A stretch of 64,000 nucleotides of DNA, from NCBI RefSeq assembly GCF_002278035.1, contig NZ_CP022604.1:2521394-2585393 (forward strand), read 5' to 3'. The translations under genes were made by a program, and so were the position numbers. The number at the start of each line of letters is the position of its first letter. The stretch's first letter is position 1. Positions 35,039-46,226 of this stretch are shown here, in pieces. The notes under the pieces are model-generated. The model was not told the DNA's origin. It made no database searches and was given only the letters and a program-made list of their open reading frames with translations. This stretch comes from Ochrobactrum quorumnocens. GTDB taxonomy: Bacteria > Pseudomonadota > Alphaproteobacteria > Rhizobiales > Rhizobiaceae.

Positions 35039-36304
35039 GTGTCGCGCAGTTCTTATCTCTTCACCAGCGAATCGGTGTCCGAAGGTCATCCGGACAAGGT
35101 TTGCGACCGCATTTCCGATGAAATCGTAGACATGATTTACAAGGAGGCGCGCCGTACCGGCGTTGACCCCTGGACCGTCCGTGTCGCGTGTGAAACGCTT
35201 GCCACCACCAATCGTGTGGTTATTGCCGGCGAAGTGCGGGTACCTGAAACTTTCCTGAAGAAGAATAAGGACGGCTCTGTCGCTCACGACAAGGCAGGCC
35301 ATCCTCTAATCAATCCTTCCCGTTTCCGTTCTGCAGCCCGCAAGGCGATCCGCGAAATTGGTTATGAACAAGACGGTTTTAACTGGCGTACGGCGAAAAT
35401 CGACGTGCTTCTGCACCCACAATCCGCCGATATCGCGCAGGGTGTGGATAATGCAGCCGACCGTCAGGGTGAAGAAGGCGCTGGCGATCAGGGCATCATG
35501 TTTGGCTATGCCTGCCGTGAAACACCGGATCTGATGCCAGCTCCGATCTATTACTCGCACAAGATTCTCGAAAAGCTGGCAGAAGCCCGTCATAAGGGTG
35601 AAGGCGATCCAGGCAAGCTCGGACCCGATGCCAAGAGCCAGGTCACTGTGCGCTATGAGAACGGTAAGGCTGCGGAAGTAACCCAGATCGTTCTTTCCAC
35701 ACAGCACCTCGATGCAAGCTGGGATTCCAAGAAGGTCCGTTCGGTTGTCGAGCCTTACATTCGTGAAGCGCTTGGCGATTTGCCAATTGCGGCAAACTGC
35801 AACTGGTACATCAATCCAACCGGCAAATTCGTCATCGGCGGACCGGATGGTGATGCAGGCCTGACGGGCCGCAAGATCATCGTCGATACCTATGGCGGTG
35901 CCGCTCCGCATGGTGGCGGTGCTTTCTCGGGCAAAGACACGACCAAGGTTGACCGCTCTGCCGCTTACGCAGCGCGCTATCTTGCAAAAAATGTCGTTGC
36001 AGCCAACCTTGCTGACCGCTGCACGATCCAGCTTTCCTACGCTATCGGCGTCGCCCAGCCACTTTCGGTCTATGTCGATTTACATGGCACCGGCAAGGTG
36101 GATGAATCGGCGGTCGAAGAAGCATTGCGCAAGGTCATGGATCTTTCGCCGAGCGGCATCCGCAAACATCTTGATCTTAACAAGCCTATCTATGCCAAGA
36201 CTTCGTCTTACGGTCACTTTGGCCGCAAGCCGGGTCGTGACGGTTCCTTCTCCTGGGAGAAAACCGATCTCACCAAGGCATTGAAGGCTGCTCTTTCAGC
36301 CTGA
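35039..36304 (+). CDS. metK: S-adenosylmethionine synthetase
   Basis: Makes SAM from methionine and ATP, 421 residues. [14 protein letters not shown] near the start holds the Mg/ATP residues; [12 protein letters not shown] is the signature hexapeptide region and [19 protein letters not shown] the phosphate-binding loop. GTG 35039 has an AGAGGGG site 10 bases upstream and yields [18 protein letters not shown]; the longer frame from 34988 lacks a site. SAM from this enzyme feeds PmtA, MiaB, TrmB and RsmC in the window. Confidence 0.96.
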   Translation: MSRSSYLFTSESVSEGHPDKVCDRISDEIVDMIYKEARRTGVDPWTVRVACETLATTNRVVIAGEVRVPETFLKKNKDGSVAHDKAGHPLINPSRFRSAARKAIREIGYEQDGFNWRTAKIDVLLHPQSADIAQGVDNAADRQGEEGAGDQGIMFGYACRETPDLMPAPIYYSHKILEKLAEARHKGEGDPGKLGPDAKSQVTVRYENGKAAEVTQIVLSTQHLDASWDSKKVRSVVEPYIREALGDLPIAANCNWYINPTGKFVIGGPDGDAGLTGRKIIVDTYGGAAPHGGGAFSGKDTTKVDRSAAYAARYLAKNVVAANLADRCTIQLSYAIGVAQPLSVYVDLHGTGKVDESAVEEALRKVMDLSPSGIRKHLDLNKPIYAKTSSYGHFGRKPGRDGSFSWEKTDLTKALKAALSA

Positions 36305-36309
36305 TTGTT

Positions 36310-36360
36310 TGGAGAGTATTTCCAGCAAACTGCGAAGCAACTTTGCTGGAAAAGCGCCAC
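36310..36360. repeat. Dispersed repeat between metK and trmB
   Basis: TTCCAGCAAACTGCGAAGCA ... TTTGCTGGAA forms a 10-base inverted repeat and resembles the copy at 18958-19007. Confidence 0.55.
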
Positions 36361-36414
36361 AATAAAAAAGTTAGAGCAGGTTCAACAACCCCGTTCTGAC
36401 TGGAATCGCGATAA

Positions 36415-37116
36415 ATGACTGATGAATCCCATCCTGTACGCGCGGCCGGAAATTTTTTCGGCCGCCGTCATGGCAAGCCACTTCGTCCGCATCAGAGTAA
36501 TCTGTTTGAGGATTTGCTGCCGCGCCTGAAAATTGACCTCGACACAGCTACGCTAAAGGATTTGCGCTCGCTGTTTGAAGTGCCAGTCGAAAATGTGCGC
36601 ATGGAAATCGGCTTCGGTGGTGGCGAACATCTCCATAACGAGACGGGCCGTTATCCTGACACAGGTTTCATCGGCGTAGAGCCTTTCGTCAACGGCATGG
36701 CCAAGATGCTGGCCGCCCTTGATGAAGCGCCACGCAGCAATCTGCGTCTTTACGATGAGGATGCGACAGCCGTTCTCGATTGGCTACCGGATGCTTCGCT
36801 GGTTGGTATAGACCTTTTCTATCCCGATCCATGGCATAAGCGTCGTCACTGGAAGCGCCGCTTTGTGAGCGACGAAAACCTTGGTCGTTTCGCGCGTGTG
36901 CTGAAGCCGGGTGGACGATTCCGTTTTGCTTCCGATATCGAGCATTACGTTAACTGGACACTCCAGCATTGTGGCAGACATGACGCTTTTGAATGGCAGG
37001 CAGAAGGACCATCCGACTGGAACGACGCCTATGAGGGCTGGCCAGGTACGCGCTACGAGGCCAAGGCTTTTCGTGAAGGCCGCCGTGCAGCCTATCTGAC
37101 ATTCATTCGGCTTTGA
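36415..37116 (+). CDS. trmB: tRNA (guanine-N7)-methyltransferase TrmB
   Basis: SAM-dependent enzyme of 233 residues that forms m7G46 in t[13 protein letters not shown] is the SAM-binding motif; [17 protein letters not shown] is the family hallmark. The N-terminus ([14 protein letters not shown]) is also typical. ATG 36415 starts the frame directly before conserved sequence. It closes the metK-side cluster; a terminator follows before rimP. Confidence 0.97.
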   Translation: MTDESHPVRAAGNFFGRRHGKPLRPHQSNLFEDLLPRLKIDLDTATLKDLRSLFEVPVENVRMEIGFGGGEHLHNETGRYPDTGFIGVEPFVNGMAKMLAALDEAPRSNLRLYDEDATAVLDWLPDASLVGIDLFYPDPWHKRRHWKRRFVSDENLGRFARVLKPGGRFRFASDIEHYVNWTLQHCGRHDAFEWQAEGPSDWNDAYEGWPGTRYEAKAFREGRRAAYLTFIRL

Positions 37117-37190
37117 AACGGAAGCAAATTGCGGCCTTGAAAAAATTCGCATCCGCTGGTATATAAGTTTCAAATTCTTGGTCGTTTGAA

Positions 37191-37224
37191 CAAGAGTGGG
37201 TCCCCCCGGTCCCGCTCTTTTTTG
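37191..37224 (+). terminator. Terminator-like hairpin in the rimP leader
   Basis: AAGAGTGGG and CCCGCTCTT pair (one G-T) around a CCCCC-rich loop and run into TTTTTT, 30 bases before the rimP start. It ends trmB transcripts or attenuates the rimP-nusA-infB operon. Confidence 0.75.
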
Positions 37225-37256
37225 TTACTTACGGCTCTGTAAAAAAGGTTTATCGG

Positions 37257-37937
37257 GTGACGGAACAGGAACACGCAGTTGAGGCCGTAAGCGCAGATGA
37301 TCGCATCATTCGCGAAACGGGTATCGATGCAAAAGTAGCAAACATCGTGGAACCGGTGATTAACACGCTGGGTTTTCGCCTTGTGCGTGTGCGCCTGTCC
37401 GGCCTTAACGGTCAGACATTGCAGATCATGGCCGAGCGCCCTGATGGCACCATGACGGTTGAAGATTGTGAATTGTTGAGCCGAACAGTCGCTCCGGTTC
37501 TGGATGTCGAAGATCCGCTTAGCGGCAAGTATCACCTGGAAATTTCGTCGCCGGGCATTGATCGCCCGATGGTTCGCAAGTCCGATTTTTCGGATTGGGC
37601 CGGACATATTGCCAAGGTTGAAACCTCTATCGTCCATGAAGGGCGCAAGAAGTTTCGTGGTCGTATTGTGATCGGCGATGCAGATTCGGTCGTGATTGAA
37701 AGCGATCAGATTTCATACGGAAACGAACCTGTCGTCCGCATCCCATTCGATTTGATTTCGGATGCGCGTCTGGTTCTGACCGATGATCTAATCCGTGATG
37801 CGCTGCGCAAAGACAAAGCTCTACGTGAAGGCCGCATTCCCGGAGATGACCTGGGCGATGGTCACGGTTCTGATCTTGATGGTGAGGCTGAAGAGGTTGC
37901 GCCACCGGAAGCCGAAACCGAAACGGAAAAGAAATAA
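37257..37937 (+). CDS. rimP: Ribosome maturation factor RimP
   Basis: A 226-residue protein needed for 30S subunit maturation. The conserved parts are [34 protein letters not shown] and [14 protein letters not shown]. The C-terminal 40 residues are acidic ([16 protein letters not shown]), longer than in E. coli (about 150 residues) but usual in Rhizobiales. GTG start 37257. First gene of rimP-nusA-ylxR-infB. Confidence 0.96.
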   Translation: MTEQEHAVEAVSADDRIIRETGIDAKVANIVEPVINTLGFRLVRVRLSGLNGQTLQIMAERPDGTMTVEDCELLSRTVAPVLDVEDPLSGKYHLEISSPGIDRPMVRKSDFSDWAGHIAKVETSIVHEGRKKFRGRIVIGDADSVVIESDQISYGNEPVVRIPFDLISDARLVLTDDLIRDALRKDKALREGRIPGDDLGDGHGSDLDGEAEEVAPPEAETETEKK

Positions 37938-38003
37938 GTTTCAAAGTGAGTTTCAGGCGTCCGGTTCTCGAAGAAGACCGGATGCGTCACCAAGGAGAGA
38001 CCT

Positions 38004-39614
38004 ATGGCAGTCAGTGCAAACAGGCTGGAACTTCTGCAAATCGCTGACGCGGTCGCACGTGAGAAGTCTATTGACCGCGAGATCGTTCTTGCGGCCATGG
38101 CCGATGCTATCCAGAAGGCAGCGCGTTCGCGGTATGGACAAGAAAGCAACATCCGCGCCGACATCAATGCGAAGTCGGGCGAGATCAAGCTTCAGCGCCT
38201 TCTCGAAGTGGTCGAAACCGTAGAAGACTATTCCACGCAGATTTCGCTGTTCACTGCACGTGATCGCAATCCCGATGCGCAGGTTGGTGATTTCATTGCC
38301 GACCAGCTGCCGCCAATGGATTTCGGCCGTATTGCTGCTCAGTCAGCCAAGCAGGTCATCGTGCAGAAAGTGCGCGAAGCCGAGCGTGACCGCCAGTATG
38401 ACGAATTCAAAGATCGTGTTGGCGAAATCGCCAATGGTACAGTCAAGCGCGTGGAATACGGCAATGTGATCGTTGATCTCGGCCGTGGCGAAGCCATCGT
38501 CCGTCGCGACGAACTGATCCCGCGTGAAGCATTCCGCTATGGCGATCGCATCCGCGCCTATGTTTACGACGTGCGTCGTGAACAGCGTGGTCCGCAGATC
38601 TTCCTGTCGCGCACCCATCCATCCTTCATGGCGAAGCTCTTCACCATGGAAGTGCCGGAAATCTACGACGGCATCATCGAAATCAAGTCGGTTGCCCGTG
38701 ATCCGGGTTCGCGCGCCAAGATCGCCGTTGTATCCCGCGATGCATCGATCGATCCGGTTGGTGCCTGCGTTGGTATGCGTGGTTCCCGCGTTCAGGCTGT
38801 TGTTGCCGAACTGCAGGGCGAAAAGATCGACATTATTCCATGGTCGCCAGATGCGGCTTCCTTCATTGTCAACGCGCTTCAGCCTGCTGAAGTTGCCAAG
38901 GTTGTTCTCGATGAAGATGCAGAACGTATTGAAGTTGTCGTCCCGAATGACCAACTATCACTGGCAATTGGTCGTCGCGGTCAGAACGTGCGCCTTGCTT
39001 CGCAGCTGACCGGCTGGGATATCGACATCCTGACGGAAGACGAAGAATCCGAACGTCGCCAGAAGGAATTCGCCGAGCGTTCGAACCTCTTTATGGAAGC
39101 CCTCAACGTTGATGAGATGGTTGGTCAGGTTCTGGCTTCCGAAGGCTTTGCCTCTGTTGAAGAGCTTGCTTATGTCGAGCCAGGCGAAATCGCTTCTATC
39201 GACGGTTTCGATGAAGACACCGCCGGTGAAATTCAGGAACGTGCACGCGAATTCCTGGAACGCATCGAAGGCGAGCAGGACGACCGTCGCAAGGCGCTTG
39301 GTGTCGAAGACGAACTTCGCGATCTTCCAGGCCTGACCACAGCAATGCTGGTTGCGGTTGGCGAAGATGGCGTGAAGAACATCGAAGACTTCGCTGGTTA
39401 TGCCGTTGACGATCTTGTTGGCTGGCGTGAACGCAAAGACGGCGAAACGGTTACTCATACCGGTATCCTGACGCCATTCGATGTTTCTCGTGTTGACGCG
39501 GAACAGATGATCCTTACCGCGCGTTTGAAGGCTGGTTGGATCACGGAAGACGAATTGGTTTCGGTTGAAACCGACGAAGATGCTGAAGCTGGCGAGGAAG
39601 AAGCCGCTTCGTAA
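38004..39614 (+). CDS. nusA: Transcription elongation/termination factor NusA
   Basis: NusA, 536 residues. N-terminal RNA-polymerase-binding domain (1-130), S1 domain (about 135-200; GTVKRVEYGNVIVDLG), two KH domains (RDPGSRAKIAVVSRD, CVGMRGSRVQAVV and LAIGRRGQNVRLAS), and two C-terminal helical repeats (about 365-500; LASEGFASVEELAYV). It controls pausing, termination and antitermination. Full length and intact. Confidence 0.97.
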   Translation: MAVSANRLELLQIADAVAREKSIDREIVLAAMADAIQKAARSRYGQESNIRADINAKSGEIKLQRLLEVVETVEDYSTQISLFTARDRNPDAQVGDFIADQLPPMDFGRIAAQSAKQVIVQKVREAERDRQYDEFKDRVGEIANGTVKRVEYGNVIVDLGRGEAIVRRDELIPREAFRYGDRIRAYVYDVRREQRGPQIFLSRTHPSFMAKLFTMEVPEIYDGIIEIKSVARDPGSRAKIAVVSRDASIDPVGACVGMRGSRVQAVVAELQGEKIDIIPWSPDAASFIVNALQPAEVAKVVLDEDAERIEVVVPNDQLSLAIGRRGQNVRLASQLTGWDIDILTEDEESERRQKEFAERSNLFMEALNVDEMVGQVLASEGFASVEELAYVEPGEIASIDGFDEDTAGEIQERAREFLERIEGEQDDRRKALGVEDELRDLPGLTTAMLVAVGEDGVKNIEDFAGYAVDDLVGWRERKDGETVTHTGILTPFDVSRVDAEQMILTARLKAGWITEDELVSVETDEDAEAGEEEAAS

Positions 39615-39631
39615 AGTATCAGAACACAATG

Positions 39632-39664
39632 CTTTTGCGCCCGGAGCGATCCGGGCGCAAAAGT
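39632..39664. terminator. Bidirectional terminator after nusA
   Basis: CTTTTGCGCCCGGA / TCCGGGCGCAAAAG is a perfect 14-bp stem with a GCGA loop. It lies 17 bases after nusA but inside the nusA-infB cluster, so it probably reduces rather than stops downstream transcription. Confidence 0.75.
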
Positions 39665-39808
39665 TGCTGTTTCAGAGTTTCATGTTGAGAAGTGACGTAA
39701 GCTCTGCTAGGCCGCTGCCAGATTTGTAATTGAGTTGATGGTGATCGATGGCAAAGCCCGACCTGGCTTGGAGTTGCGCCGAGCTTGGAGTTGTGTGTGG
39801 AGCAGGAT

Positions 39809-40399
39809 ATGAATGACAGAACCTGTATCGTCACGCGCGAAAGCGGTTCTGCTGATGACCTGATCCGTTTTGTAGCAGGTCCCGATGGCTCGGTTGTGCC
39901 GGACCTTAAGCGAAACCTGCCCGGCAGAGGCTGTTGGGTCAAGGCCGAGCGGCGTCTGGTCGATGAAGCCGTCAAGCGCAAGCTTTTTGCGCGGGCGTTG
40001 AAGGAAGGCGTAACGCCACAGGCAGATCTAGGCGCGCTGGTTGACCAGCTGCTGACGAAATCCGCACTTGGCAGTCTGGCTTTGGCGCGCAAGGCAGGCG
40101 CTGTGGTGTCTGGATCGACCAAGGTGGATCAGGCGATCCGCTCGGGCGCTGCGGCACTTGTGTTGCATGCTCAGGAAGCGGCCTCCGATGGGGTTCGCAA
40201 GCTTGATCAGGCCCGTCGCGTGGTGGTGCATATGGATGGCCCCGAAATCCCGGCCTTCTCTCTTTTCAAAGGAGAAGAAATGGATTTGGCATTTGGGGGT
40301 GGAAATGTGATACATGCAGCCGTGCTCGACGGAAAGGCATCCGTCGGTGTGGTGCAAAGGGTGCTTTTATTGCATCGCTATCGTGGTGAAAGCCACTAG
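39809..40399 (+). CDS. YlxR-type RNA-binding protein fused to an L7Ae-like domain
   Basis: A 196-residue protein in two parts. Residues 1-80 are the YlxR/DUF448 domain (RTCIVTRESG, RNLPGRGCWV). Residues about 95-190 are a ribosomal L7Ae/L30e/YlxQ-like domain (SALGSLALARKAGAVVSG, AALVLHAQEAASDG). In Gram-positives YlxR and YlxQ are separate neighbours between nusA and infB; here they are joined, the usual alphaproteobacterial form. Likely an RNA or RNase P/ribosome-associated protein. ATG 39809 chosen because MNDRTCIVT matches the domain start. Confidence 0.9.
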   Translation: MNDRTCIVTRESGSADDLIRFVAGPDGSVVPDLKRNLPGRGCWVKAERRLVDEAVKRKLFARALKEGVTPQADLGALVDQLLTKSALGSLALARKAGAVVSGSTKVDQAIRSGAAALVLHAQEAASDGVRKLDQARRVVVHMDGPEIPAFSLFKGEEMDLAFGGGNVIHAAVLDGKASVGVVQRVLLLHRYRGESH

Positions 40400-40777
40400 C
40401 GCAGTTTAAGGAAAAGTGGGAACCGGTTTCCCGTTTGAAGCTGCGCCAATAAAACTGTCGCGGAAAGGCGGTTGCCAGTTTCCGATCACGACAGGTGAAG
40501 AAATAGGGTTTAAAGCGCGTGATCCTCAAGGATTGCATGAGCGCGCTTTATGAAATTGAAACGGCAGTCCGACACTGCTGTGGTATAAATTAGTAGAGCG
40601 GTTCTCTTAATCCCGAGAAGACGGGATCCGCTCTGGAGCATGAACTGGAAACTCGGCTTGGTTGCCGAAACGGATCATGCACTGAAGTGGATGACTGGAG
40701 CATTATTCAAAATGATCTGATCTGATTGGATACTGCTCGAGTAAAGCGGCTGAAGCTGCGAAGGAAACGGAAACGTA
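40400..40777. other. Gap before infB filled with hairpins and repeats
   Basis: Contains a repeat copy AAAAGTGGGAACCGGTTTCCCG (40409-40430 region), a stem TAAAGCGCG/CGCGCTTTA (40510-40550) with a second small stem inside, and a palindrome AGAGCGG...GACGGGATCCGCTCT (about 40594-40633). No gene is visible; this is the infB leader and promoter region. Confidence 0.65.
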
Positions 40778-43714
40778 ATGAGCGATAAAACAAACGACGA
40801 CAAGACGCTGAGCGTCAACTCCAAGAAGACGCTGACCATCAAGCGGCCAGGCGTTGAGCAGAGCACCGTGCGCCAGAATTTCAGCCACGGCCGCACGAAG
40901 GCTGTCGTCGTTGAAACTAAGAAGCGCAAGTTCTCACGGCCTGATGAGAAGCCTGAAGTGGAAGTAGCGGCACCAAAGCCTGTAGCTGCACCTGCTCCGG
41001 CAACTCCCGCAGCTGCGGCCCCACAGACGCCTGCACCAGCAGCGACGTCCGCACCTGTAGTGACACCTGCACCAGCAGCTCCCGCAGCGGTGGCTCCACA
41101 GGCACCTGCACCGGCAGCGACGCCTGCACCGCAGCAGCCAAAGGCTCCTGCGGCAGCAGGACCTGCAGCGCCTGTAACGACGCCTCGGCCGCATGTTGCA
41201 CAGCAGCAGCCGCGTAATCAGCAGCGCCCCGGCCAGCAGTCACAGCGCCCACGCCAGTCTGATCGCTCGGGTATGGTGTTGAATACGCTGTCACGTTCGG
41301 AAATGGATGCACGTCGCCGCGCGCTCGAAGGTGCGTTGGTTCGTGATGCGGAAGATCGTGTTCGCGCAGCTGAAGAAGCCAAGCGTCGCGCCGAAGAAGA
41401 TGCACGCCGCGCCAAGGAACGTGAAGAATCCGCTCGCCGTCAGGCAGAGGAAGAAGCACGTCTGAAGGCAGAAGCAGAAGCCAAGGCGCGTGCCGAGGCG
41501 GAAGCAAACAAGCGCATGCCACAGTCGGAAGGCCGTTCGGAACAGCGCGGCGATTCCCGTCCTGCACCGCAGGGTGGTCGTCCGCAGCATTCGGGTCGTC
41601 CCCCACAAGGTGGCCGTCCGCAGCAGAATGCGCGTCCGGCAGCCCCTGCTATTGCTGATGTTATCCCAACTGCAAACAAGCCGCTTCCACAGAGCCAGCA
41701 GCGCAAGCCAGGCGGAGCCGGCGGTGATGACGATGATCGTCGTGGCGGTGGTCTGACTGCCGCTCGTCGCGGTGCACCCGCAAAGCCGGAAGTGCGCACG
41801 CCAAAGGTCACCAAGACCGAAGATGATCGCCGTCGTGGCAAGCTGACAATCTCCAGCAATCTGGAAGATGAAGGCCGTTCGCGTTCGCTGTCGGCAATGC
41901 GTCGCCGTCAGGAAAAGTTCAAGCGTTCGCAGATGCAGGAAACCCGCGAGAAGATTTCTCGTGAAGTGACCGTGCCTGAAACGATTACACTTCAGGAACT
42001 CGCACAGCGTATGGCTGAGCGTTCCGTCGACATCATCAAGTACCTGATGAAACAGGGCCAGATGATGAAGCCGGGAGATGTGATCGATGCCGATATGGCG
42101 CAGCTGATTGCTGAAGAATTCGGCCACACAGTTAAGCGCGTTGCTGAATCCGACGTTGAAGAAGGTATCTTCAACGTGGTGGATGATCAGGCAGCACTCG
42201 TGTCGCGTCCTCCTGTTGTTACCATCATGGGTCACGTCGACCACGGTAAGACCTCGCTTCTCGATGCGATCCGTCAGGCCAATGTGGTATCGGGTGAAGC
42301 TGGTGGCATCACACAGCATATTGGTGCTTATCAGGTCGAACAGAATGGCCAGAAAATCACCTTCATCGATACGCCGGGTCATGCTGCCTTTACCGCAATG
42401 CGTGCCCGTGGCGCGCAGGCAACCGACATCGCCATTCTGGTGGTCGCAGCTGACGACAGCGTCATGCCGCAGACGATCGAATCGATCAACCACGCCAAAG
42501 CGGCCGGTGTTCCGATCATCGTTGCCATCAACAAGATCGACAAGCCAGCTGCCGATCCTCAGAAGGTTCGTACTTCGTTGCTGCAGCACGACGTCTTCGT
42601 GGAATCGATGGGCGGTGAAGTGCTCGACGTCGAGGTTTCGGCCAAGAACAAGATCAACCTCGACAAGCTGCTTGAAGCGGTTCTGTTGCAGGCTGAAATT
42701 CTTGACCTCAAGGCTGATCCGACCCGTACGGCAGAAGGCGTGGTCATCGAGGCCCAGCTTGATCGTGGCCGTGGTTCGGTTGCAACCGTTCTGGTCCAGA
42801 AGGGTACATTGCGCCCGGGTGATATCATCGCTGCCGGTAATGAATGGGGCCGCGTGCGCGCTCTGGTCAACGACCATGGCGATCATGTGAAAGAAGCTGG
42901 TCCTGCAATGCCGGTTGAAGTCCTCGGTCTTCAGGGTACACCACAGGCTGGTGATCGTTTTGCCGTCGTTGCCAACGAATCCAAGGCCCGTGAAATTGCC
43001 GAATATCGTCAGCGCCTTGCTCGCGATAAGGCTGTTGCACGTCAGTCTGGCCAGCGCGGCTCGCTTGAACAGATGATGAGCCAGTTGCAGGTGACAGGCA
43101 CGAAGGAATTCCCGCTTGTTATCAAGGGCGACGTGCAGGGTTCCGTTGAAGCGATTATTACCGCTCTCGAAAAGCTGGGTACCGATGAAGTGCGTGCGCG
43201 CATCGTTCATTCGGGTGCAGGTGGTATTACGGAAAGCGACGTATCGCTGGCCGAAGCTTCCAATGCAGCGATCATCGGCTTCAACGTTCGTGCCAACAAG
43301 CAGGCACGTGATGCAGCCGATCAGCAGGGTACTGAAATCCGCTACTACAACATCATCTACGATCTGATTGAAGATGTTAAGGCAGCAATGTCCGGCCTTC
43401 TGTCGCCAGAACGCCGCGAAACATTCATTGGTAATGCGGAGATTCTCGAAGTCTTCAACATCACCAAGGTGGGCAAGGTCGCCGGTTGCCGCGTCGTTGA
43501 CGGTAAGGTCGAACGTGGTGCAGGTGTACGCCTGATCCGTGACAACGTGGTTATCCACGAAGGCAAGCTCAAGACACTCAAGCGCTTCAAGGACGAAGTG
43601 TCGGAAGTACCGATGGGTCAGGAATGCGGTATGGCGTTCGAAAACTACGATGATATGCGTGCAGGCGATACGATCGAAGCGTTCCGCGTCGAGCACATTA
43701 CGCGTACGCTGTAA
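40778..43714 (+). CDS. infB: Translation initiation factor IF-2
   Basis: GTPase of 978 residues that places initiator tRNA on the 30S subunit. The N-terminal 390 residues are low complexity: a Pro/Ala stretch (about 65-145), a charged coiled segment of Glu/Lys/Arg/Ala (about 170-245) and a Gly/Pro/Arg/Gln stretch. The conserved IF2_N helix bundle is near 400-445, and the G domain starts near 484 with [12 protein letters not shown], then DTPGHAAF and NKIDKP. Domains II to IV follow to the end. The gene is complete. Confidence 0.97.
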   Translation: MSDKTNDDKTLSVNSKKTLTIKRPGVEQSTVRQNFSHGRTKAVVVETKKRKFSRPDEKPEVEVAAPKPVAAPAPATPAAAAPQTPAPAATSAPVVTPAPAAPAAVAPQAPAPAATPAPQQPKAPAAAGPAAPVTTPRPHVAQQQPRNQQRPGQQSQRPRQSDRSGMVLNTLSRSEMDARRRALEGALVRDAEDRVRAAEEAKRRAEEDARRAKEREESARRQAEEEARLKAEAEAKARAEAEANKRMPQSEGRSEQRGDSRPAPQGGRPQHSGRPPQGGRPQQNARPAAPAIADVIPTANKPLPQSQQRKPGGAGGDDDDRRGGGLTAARRGAPAKPEVRTPKVTKTEDDRRRGKLTISSNLEDEGRSRSLSAMRRRQEKFKRSQMQETREKISREVTVPETITLQELAQRMAERSVDIIKYLMKQGQMMKPGDVIDADMAQLIAEEFGHTVKRVAESDVEEGIFNVVDDQAALVSRPPVVTIMGHVDHGKTSLLDAIRQANVVSGEAGGITQHIGAYQVEQNGQKITFIDTPGHAAFTAMRARGAQATDIAILVVAADDSVMPQTIESINHAKAAGVPIIVAINKIDKPAADPQKVRTSLLQHDVFVESMGGEVLDVEVSAKNKINLDKLLEAVLLQAEILDLKADPTRTAEGVVIEAQLDRGRGSVATVLVQKGTLRPGDIIAAGNEWGRVRALVNDHGDHVKEAGPAMPVEVLGLQGTPQAGDRFAVVANESKAREIAEYRQRLARDKAVARQSGQRGSLEQMMSQLQVTGTKEFPLVIKGDVQGSVEAIITALEKLGTDEVRARIVHSGAGGITESDVSLAEASNAAIIGFNVRANKQARDAADQQGTEIRYYNIIYDLIEDVKAAMSGLLSPERRETFIGNAEILEVFNITKVGKVAGCRVVDGKVERGAGVRLIRDNVVIHEGKLKTLKRFKDEVSEVPMGQECGMAFENYDDMRAGDTIEAFRVEHITRTL

Positions 43715-43738
43715 TAAACGACAGCCATACGAAACTTC

Positions 43739-43770
43739 TACCCGTCCGCAGACAATGCGGGCGGGTATTT
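43739..43770 (+). terminator. Weak hairpin between infB and rbfA
   Basis: TACCCGTCCGCA and TGCGGGCGGGTA pair over 12 bases with one G-T, then TTTCG. Possible partial terminator or mRNA 3' stabiliser. Confidence 0.5.
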
Positions 43771-43899
43771 CGCGCCCGGTTCTGAGGGTCTGACTCCCAT
43801 CGGAACTGTGGTAGATTGCGCTTTCAATTCATGACCACATTGTCGAGCAGCCTTTGATGGCAGCGCGTCGATATCTGGTCGTCTATCGAGGATAAACTT

Positions 43900-44355
43900 A
43901 TGGCACGTTCTCCAGATCCGAAAGGCTCGGGCGGCCTTTCTCAACGACAGCTGCGCGTGGGCGAGCAGGTGCGTCACGCATTGGCTCAGGTGCTTCAGCG
44001 CGGTGAAATTCGCGATGATCTGATCGCAAAGACCGTTATTTCCGTATCGGAAGTGCGCATGTCTCCTGATCTCAAGATCGCGACCTGTTTCATCACACCA
44101 CTCGGCAGTTCTGACGTTCAGGCTGTAATTAAGGCATTGGCCTCAAATGCGAAATTCATTCGTGGTCGCGTGGCTCCAAGCCTCGCACAAATGAAATATA
44201 TGCCTGAATTCCGTTTCCGGCCCGATACGAGCTTTGACAATTTTTCAAAGATCGATGCTCTGCTCCGTTCCCCGGAAGTGGCGCGCGATCTAGTGCGTGA
44301 TGATGAAGAAAATGACGAAGCGGATCAAAACGCTTCCCGCAATGGAGACGAATAA
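43900..44355 (+). CDS. rbfA: 30S ribosome-binding factor RbfA
   Basis: A 151-residue KH-fold protein that binds immature 30S subunits near the 16S 5' helix. The core is [36 protein letters not shown] and [17 protein letters not shown]. The C-terminal 20 residues are acidic. rbfA is followed by truB after three bases; these are co-transcribed and co-translated. Confidence 0.96.
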   Translation: MARSPDPKGSGGLSQRQLRVGEQVRHALAQVLQRGEIRDDLIAKTVISVSEVRMSPDLKIATCFITPLGSSDVQAVIKALASNAKFIRGRVAPSLAQMKYMPEFRFRPDTSFDNFSKIDALLRSPEVARDLVRDDEENDEADQNASRNGDE

Positions 44356-44358
44356 AGC

Positions 44359-45357
44359 ATGGCAAGACGGGGCAAGAAAAAAGGCCGTCCGGTTTCTGGC
44401 TGGGTCATTTTTGACAAGCCGAAAGGTATGGGATCGACCGAAGCAGTCTCGAAGATCAAGTGGCTTTTCAATGCTGAAAAGGCCGGTCACGCCGGTACAC
44501 TCGATCCGCTTGCTTCCGGCATGTTGCCCATTGCACTTGGTGAAGCCACCAAGACTGTGCCTTACGTCATGGACGGCACCAAGGTTTACCGTTTTACGGT
44601 GACCTGGGGTGAAGAGCGCTCCACCGACGATCTTGAAGGCGTTGCCACCAAGAATTCCGACAATCGCCCATCCAGCGACGAAATTCAGGCCTTGTTGCCA
44701 AATTATACCGGCGTGATTTCGCAGGTTCCGCCGCAGTTCTCTGCCATTAAGATCGCGGGCGAGCGCGCCTATGATCTGGCACGTGAAGGCGAGACAGTAG
44801 AAATCCCGGCCCGTGAAGTCGAGATTGATCGTCTGGAAGTGGTGGGGTCGCCGGATGCTGATCGCACCGAGTTTGAAGTCGAATGTTCGAAGGGCACCTA
44901 TGTGCGCTCACTTGCCCGCGACATGGGCCGCGATCTTGGCTGCTTTGGTCACATTTCTGATCTGCGCCGCATCGAAGTAGCTCCTTTCACCGAAGAGGAT
45001 CTGGTGACACTGACGGAGCTTGAAGAAGTCTGGCCACCGCTCCTCCCACCCAAGAAGGAAGAGGGCGAGGCCGATGCTGAGGCCGAGGTTATCGAACAGC
45101 CGGCACCACGCCGTGACTTTTCGGCTCTTGACGCTCTTGTCATCGATACGGGTGCTGCTCTTGATTGCCTGCCACAGGTTCCACTGACAGATGATCAGGC
45201 GCAGAGGGTGCGTCTTGGGAATCCGGTTATCCTGCGTGGCCGCGATGCACCCTTGGAAGCCGATGAAGCCTGTGTAACAGCACACGGCAAGTTACTTGCA
45301 ATTGGCTATATCGAGCATGGTCAGTTCAAGCCGAAGCGCGTGTTTACTGCGGGCTAA
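44359..45357 (+). CDS. truB: tRNA pseudouridine(55) synthase TruB
   Basis: Makes the universal pseudouridine 55 in tRNA T loops, 332 residues. The catalytic Asp is in [15 protein letters not shown]. Other conserved blocks are [31 protein letters not shown] and [15 protein letters not shown]. An acidic insert (about 235-250) and a PUA-like C-terminal part complete it. Starts three bases after rbfA. Confidence 0.97.
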   Translation: MARRGKKKGRPVSGWVIFDKPKGMGSTEAVSKIKWLFNAEKAGHAGTLDPLASGMLPIALGEATKTVPYVMDGTKVYRFTVTWGEERSTDDLEGVATKNSDNRPSSDEIQALLPNYTGVISQVPPQFSAIKIAGERAYDLAREGETVEIPAREVEIDRLEVVGSPDADRTEFEVECSKGTYVRSLARDMGRDLGCFGHISDLRRIEVAPFTEEDLVTLTELEEVWPPLLPPKKEEGEADAEAEVIEQPAPRRDFSALDALVIDTGAALDCLPQVPLTDDQAQRVRLGNPVILRGRDAPLEADEACVTAHGKLLAIGYIEHGQFKPKRVFTAG

Positions 45358-45514
45358 ACAGCCGGAGCATATTTGACGCTGGCATTATTGCCATTTTTGC
45401 ACTATATGCCCCTCAGCGATCGTATTAAAATACGTCAGATCGTGTAAATGGCCCGCGCTGGACGACATCCCGGCCTGGGCGTCTCTTTTTCCTCTCATCA
45501 AGAAAGGGTGTACG

Positions 45515-45784
45515 ATGTCGATTACTGCTGAGCGCAAGCAAGCACTTATCAAGGAATTCGCTACCAAGGAAGGCGATACCGGTTCTCCTGAAGTACAGGT
45601 TGCCGTTCTTTCCGAGCGTATTTCGAACCTTACGGATCATTTCAAGGGCCACAAGAATGATAATCATTCGCGTCGCGGCCTTCTGAAGCTGGTTTCGCAG
45701 CGTCGTCGTCTTCTTGACTATGTCAAGGGCATCGACCAGGCACGTTACCAGGCGCTGATCGGCCGTCTCGGCCTGCGCCGCTAA
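45515..45784 (+). CDS. rpsO: 30S ribosomal protein S15
   Basis: S15, 89 residues, binds 16S rRNA helices early in 30S assembly. [30 protein letters not shown] and [20 protein letters not shown] are the family blocks. The 157-base leader from truB contains the hairpin CGTAT/ATACG (about 45420-45434) and a GC-rich segment; S15 often represses its own translation through leader structure, which is not proven here. pnp follows, the conserved order. Confidence 0.97.
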   Translation: MSITAERKQALIKEFATKEGDTGSPEVQVAVLSERISNLTDHFKGHKNDNHSRRGLLKLVSQRRRLLDYVKGIDQARYQALIGRLGLRR

Positions 45785-45793
45785 CGGTAAAAT

Positions 45794-45825
45794 CGGGCGA
45801 CGTCTTCAAACGTCGCCCGTTTGAT
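45794..45825 (+). terminator. Terminator after rpsO
   Basis: CGGGCGACGT / ACGTCGCCCG, a perfect 10-bp stem, followed by TTTGATTT ten bases after the stop. Confidence 0.85.
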
Positions 45826-46226
45826 TTGGAGCGTATCCAGAACGATGCGCGCAGATATTACTGTGTTCTAAGGACGAGCGGATAGCCGCTTTCCTGAAAG
45901 AGAATACGTTTATAGGGCAAATGCCCATCTGGCATGAGACGGCGCACTGGGTGCATTCCGTCATGCCAACCGAGCCATGAGGCTCATGACCTGGACCAGT
46001 CATGGGGCAGGATTGCAGGTAGTTCGGCGGGTACGATCCCGAAAAGTTGCAGACTTTTCGGATCAGAGAATACCCGGGAAAAGTATGATCCCGAAAAGTG
46101 GGAACCGGTTTTCGGATAAGATCATACTATCAAAGCTGAACTTCCCGTTGTCTTGCCCGTGGCATGTCCGCCAACCCGGATGATGTCCCAGCGCTTTTGC
46201 GCGGCGTCTCCACATAAGGACTAGAT
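45826..46226. other. rpsO-pnp gap with inserted repeats
   Basis: Two adjacent copies of the CCGAAAAGT...TTTTCGG repeat lie at about 46032-46065 (a short perfect hairpin GATCCCGAAAAGT / ACTTTTCGGATC) and 46086-46130 (GATCCCGAAAAGTGGGAACC...). A hairpin CATGAC/GTCATG sits near 45986-46005. No gene is seen. The pnp promoter and leader must lie in the last 90 bases. Confidence 0.7.

Noticed and set aside
41291..43696. 801-codon open frame antisense to infB
   Set aside because: It is a codon-bias shadow of infB: no ribosome site, no recognisable domain, and infB itself is certain.
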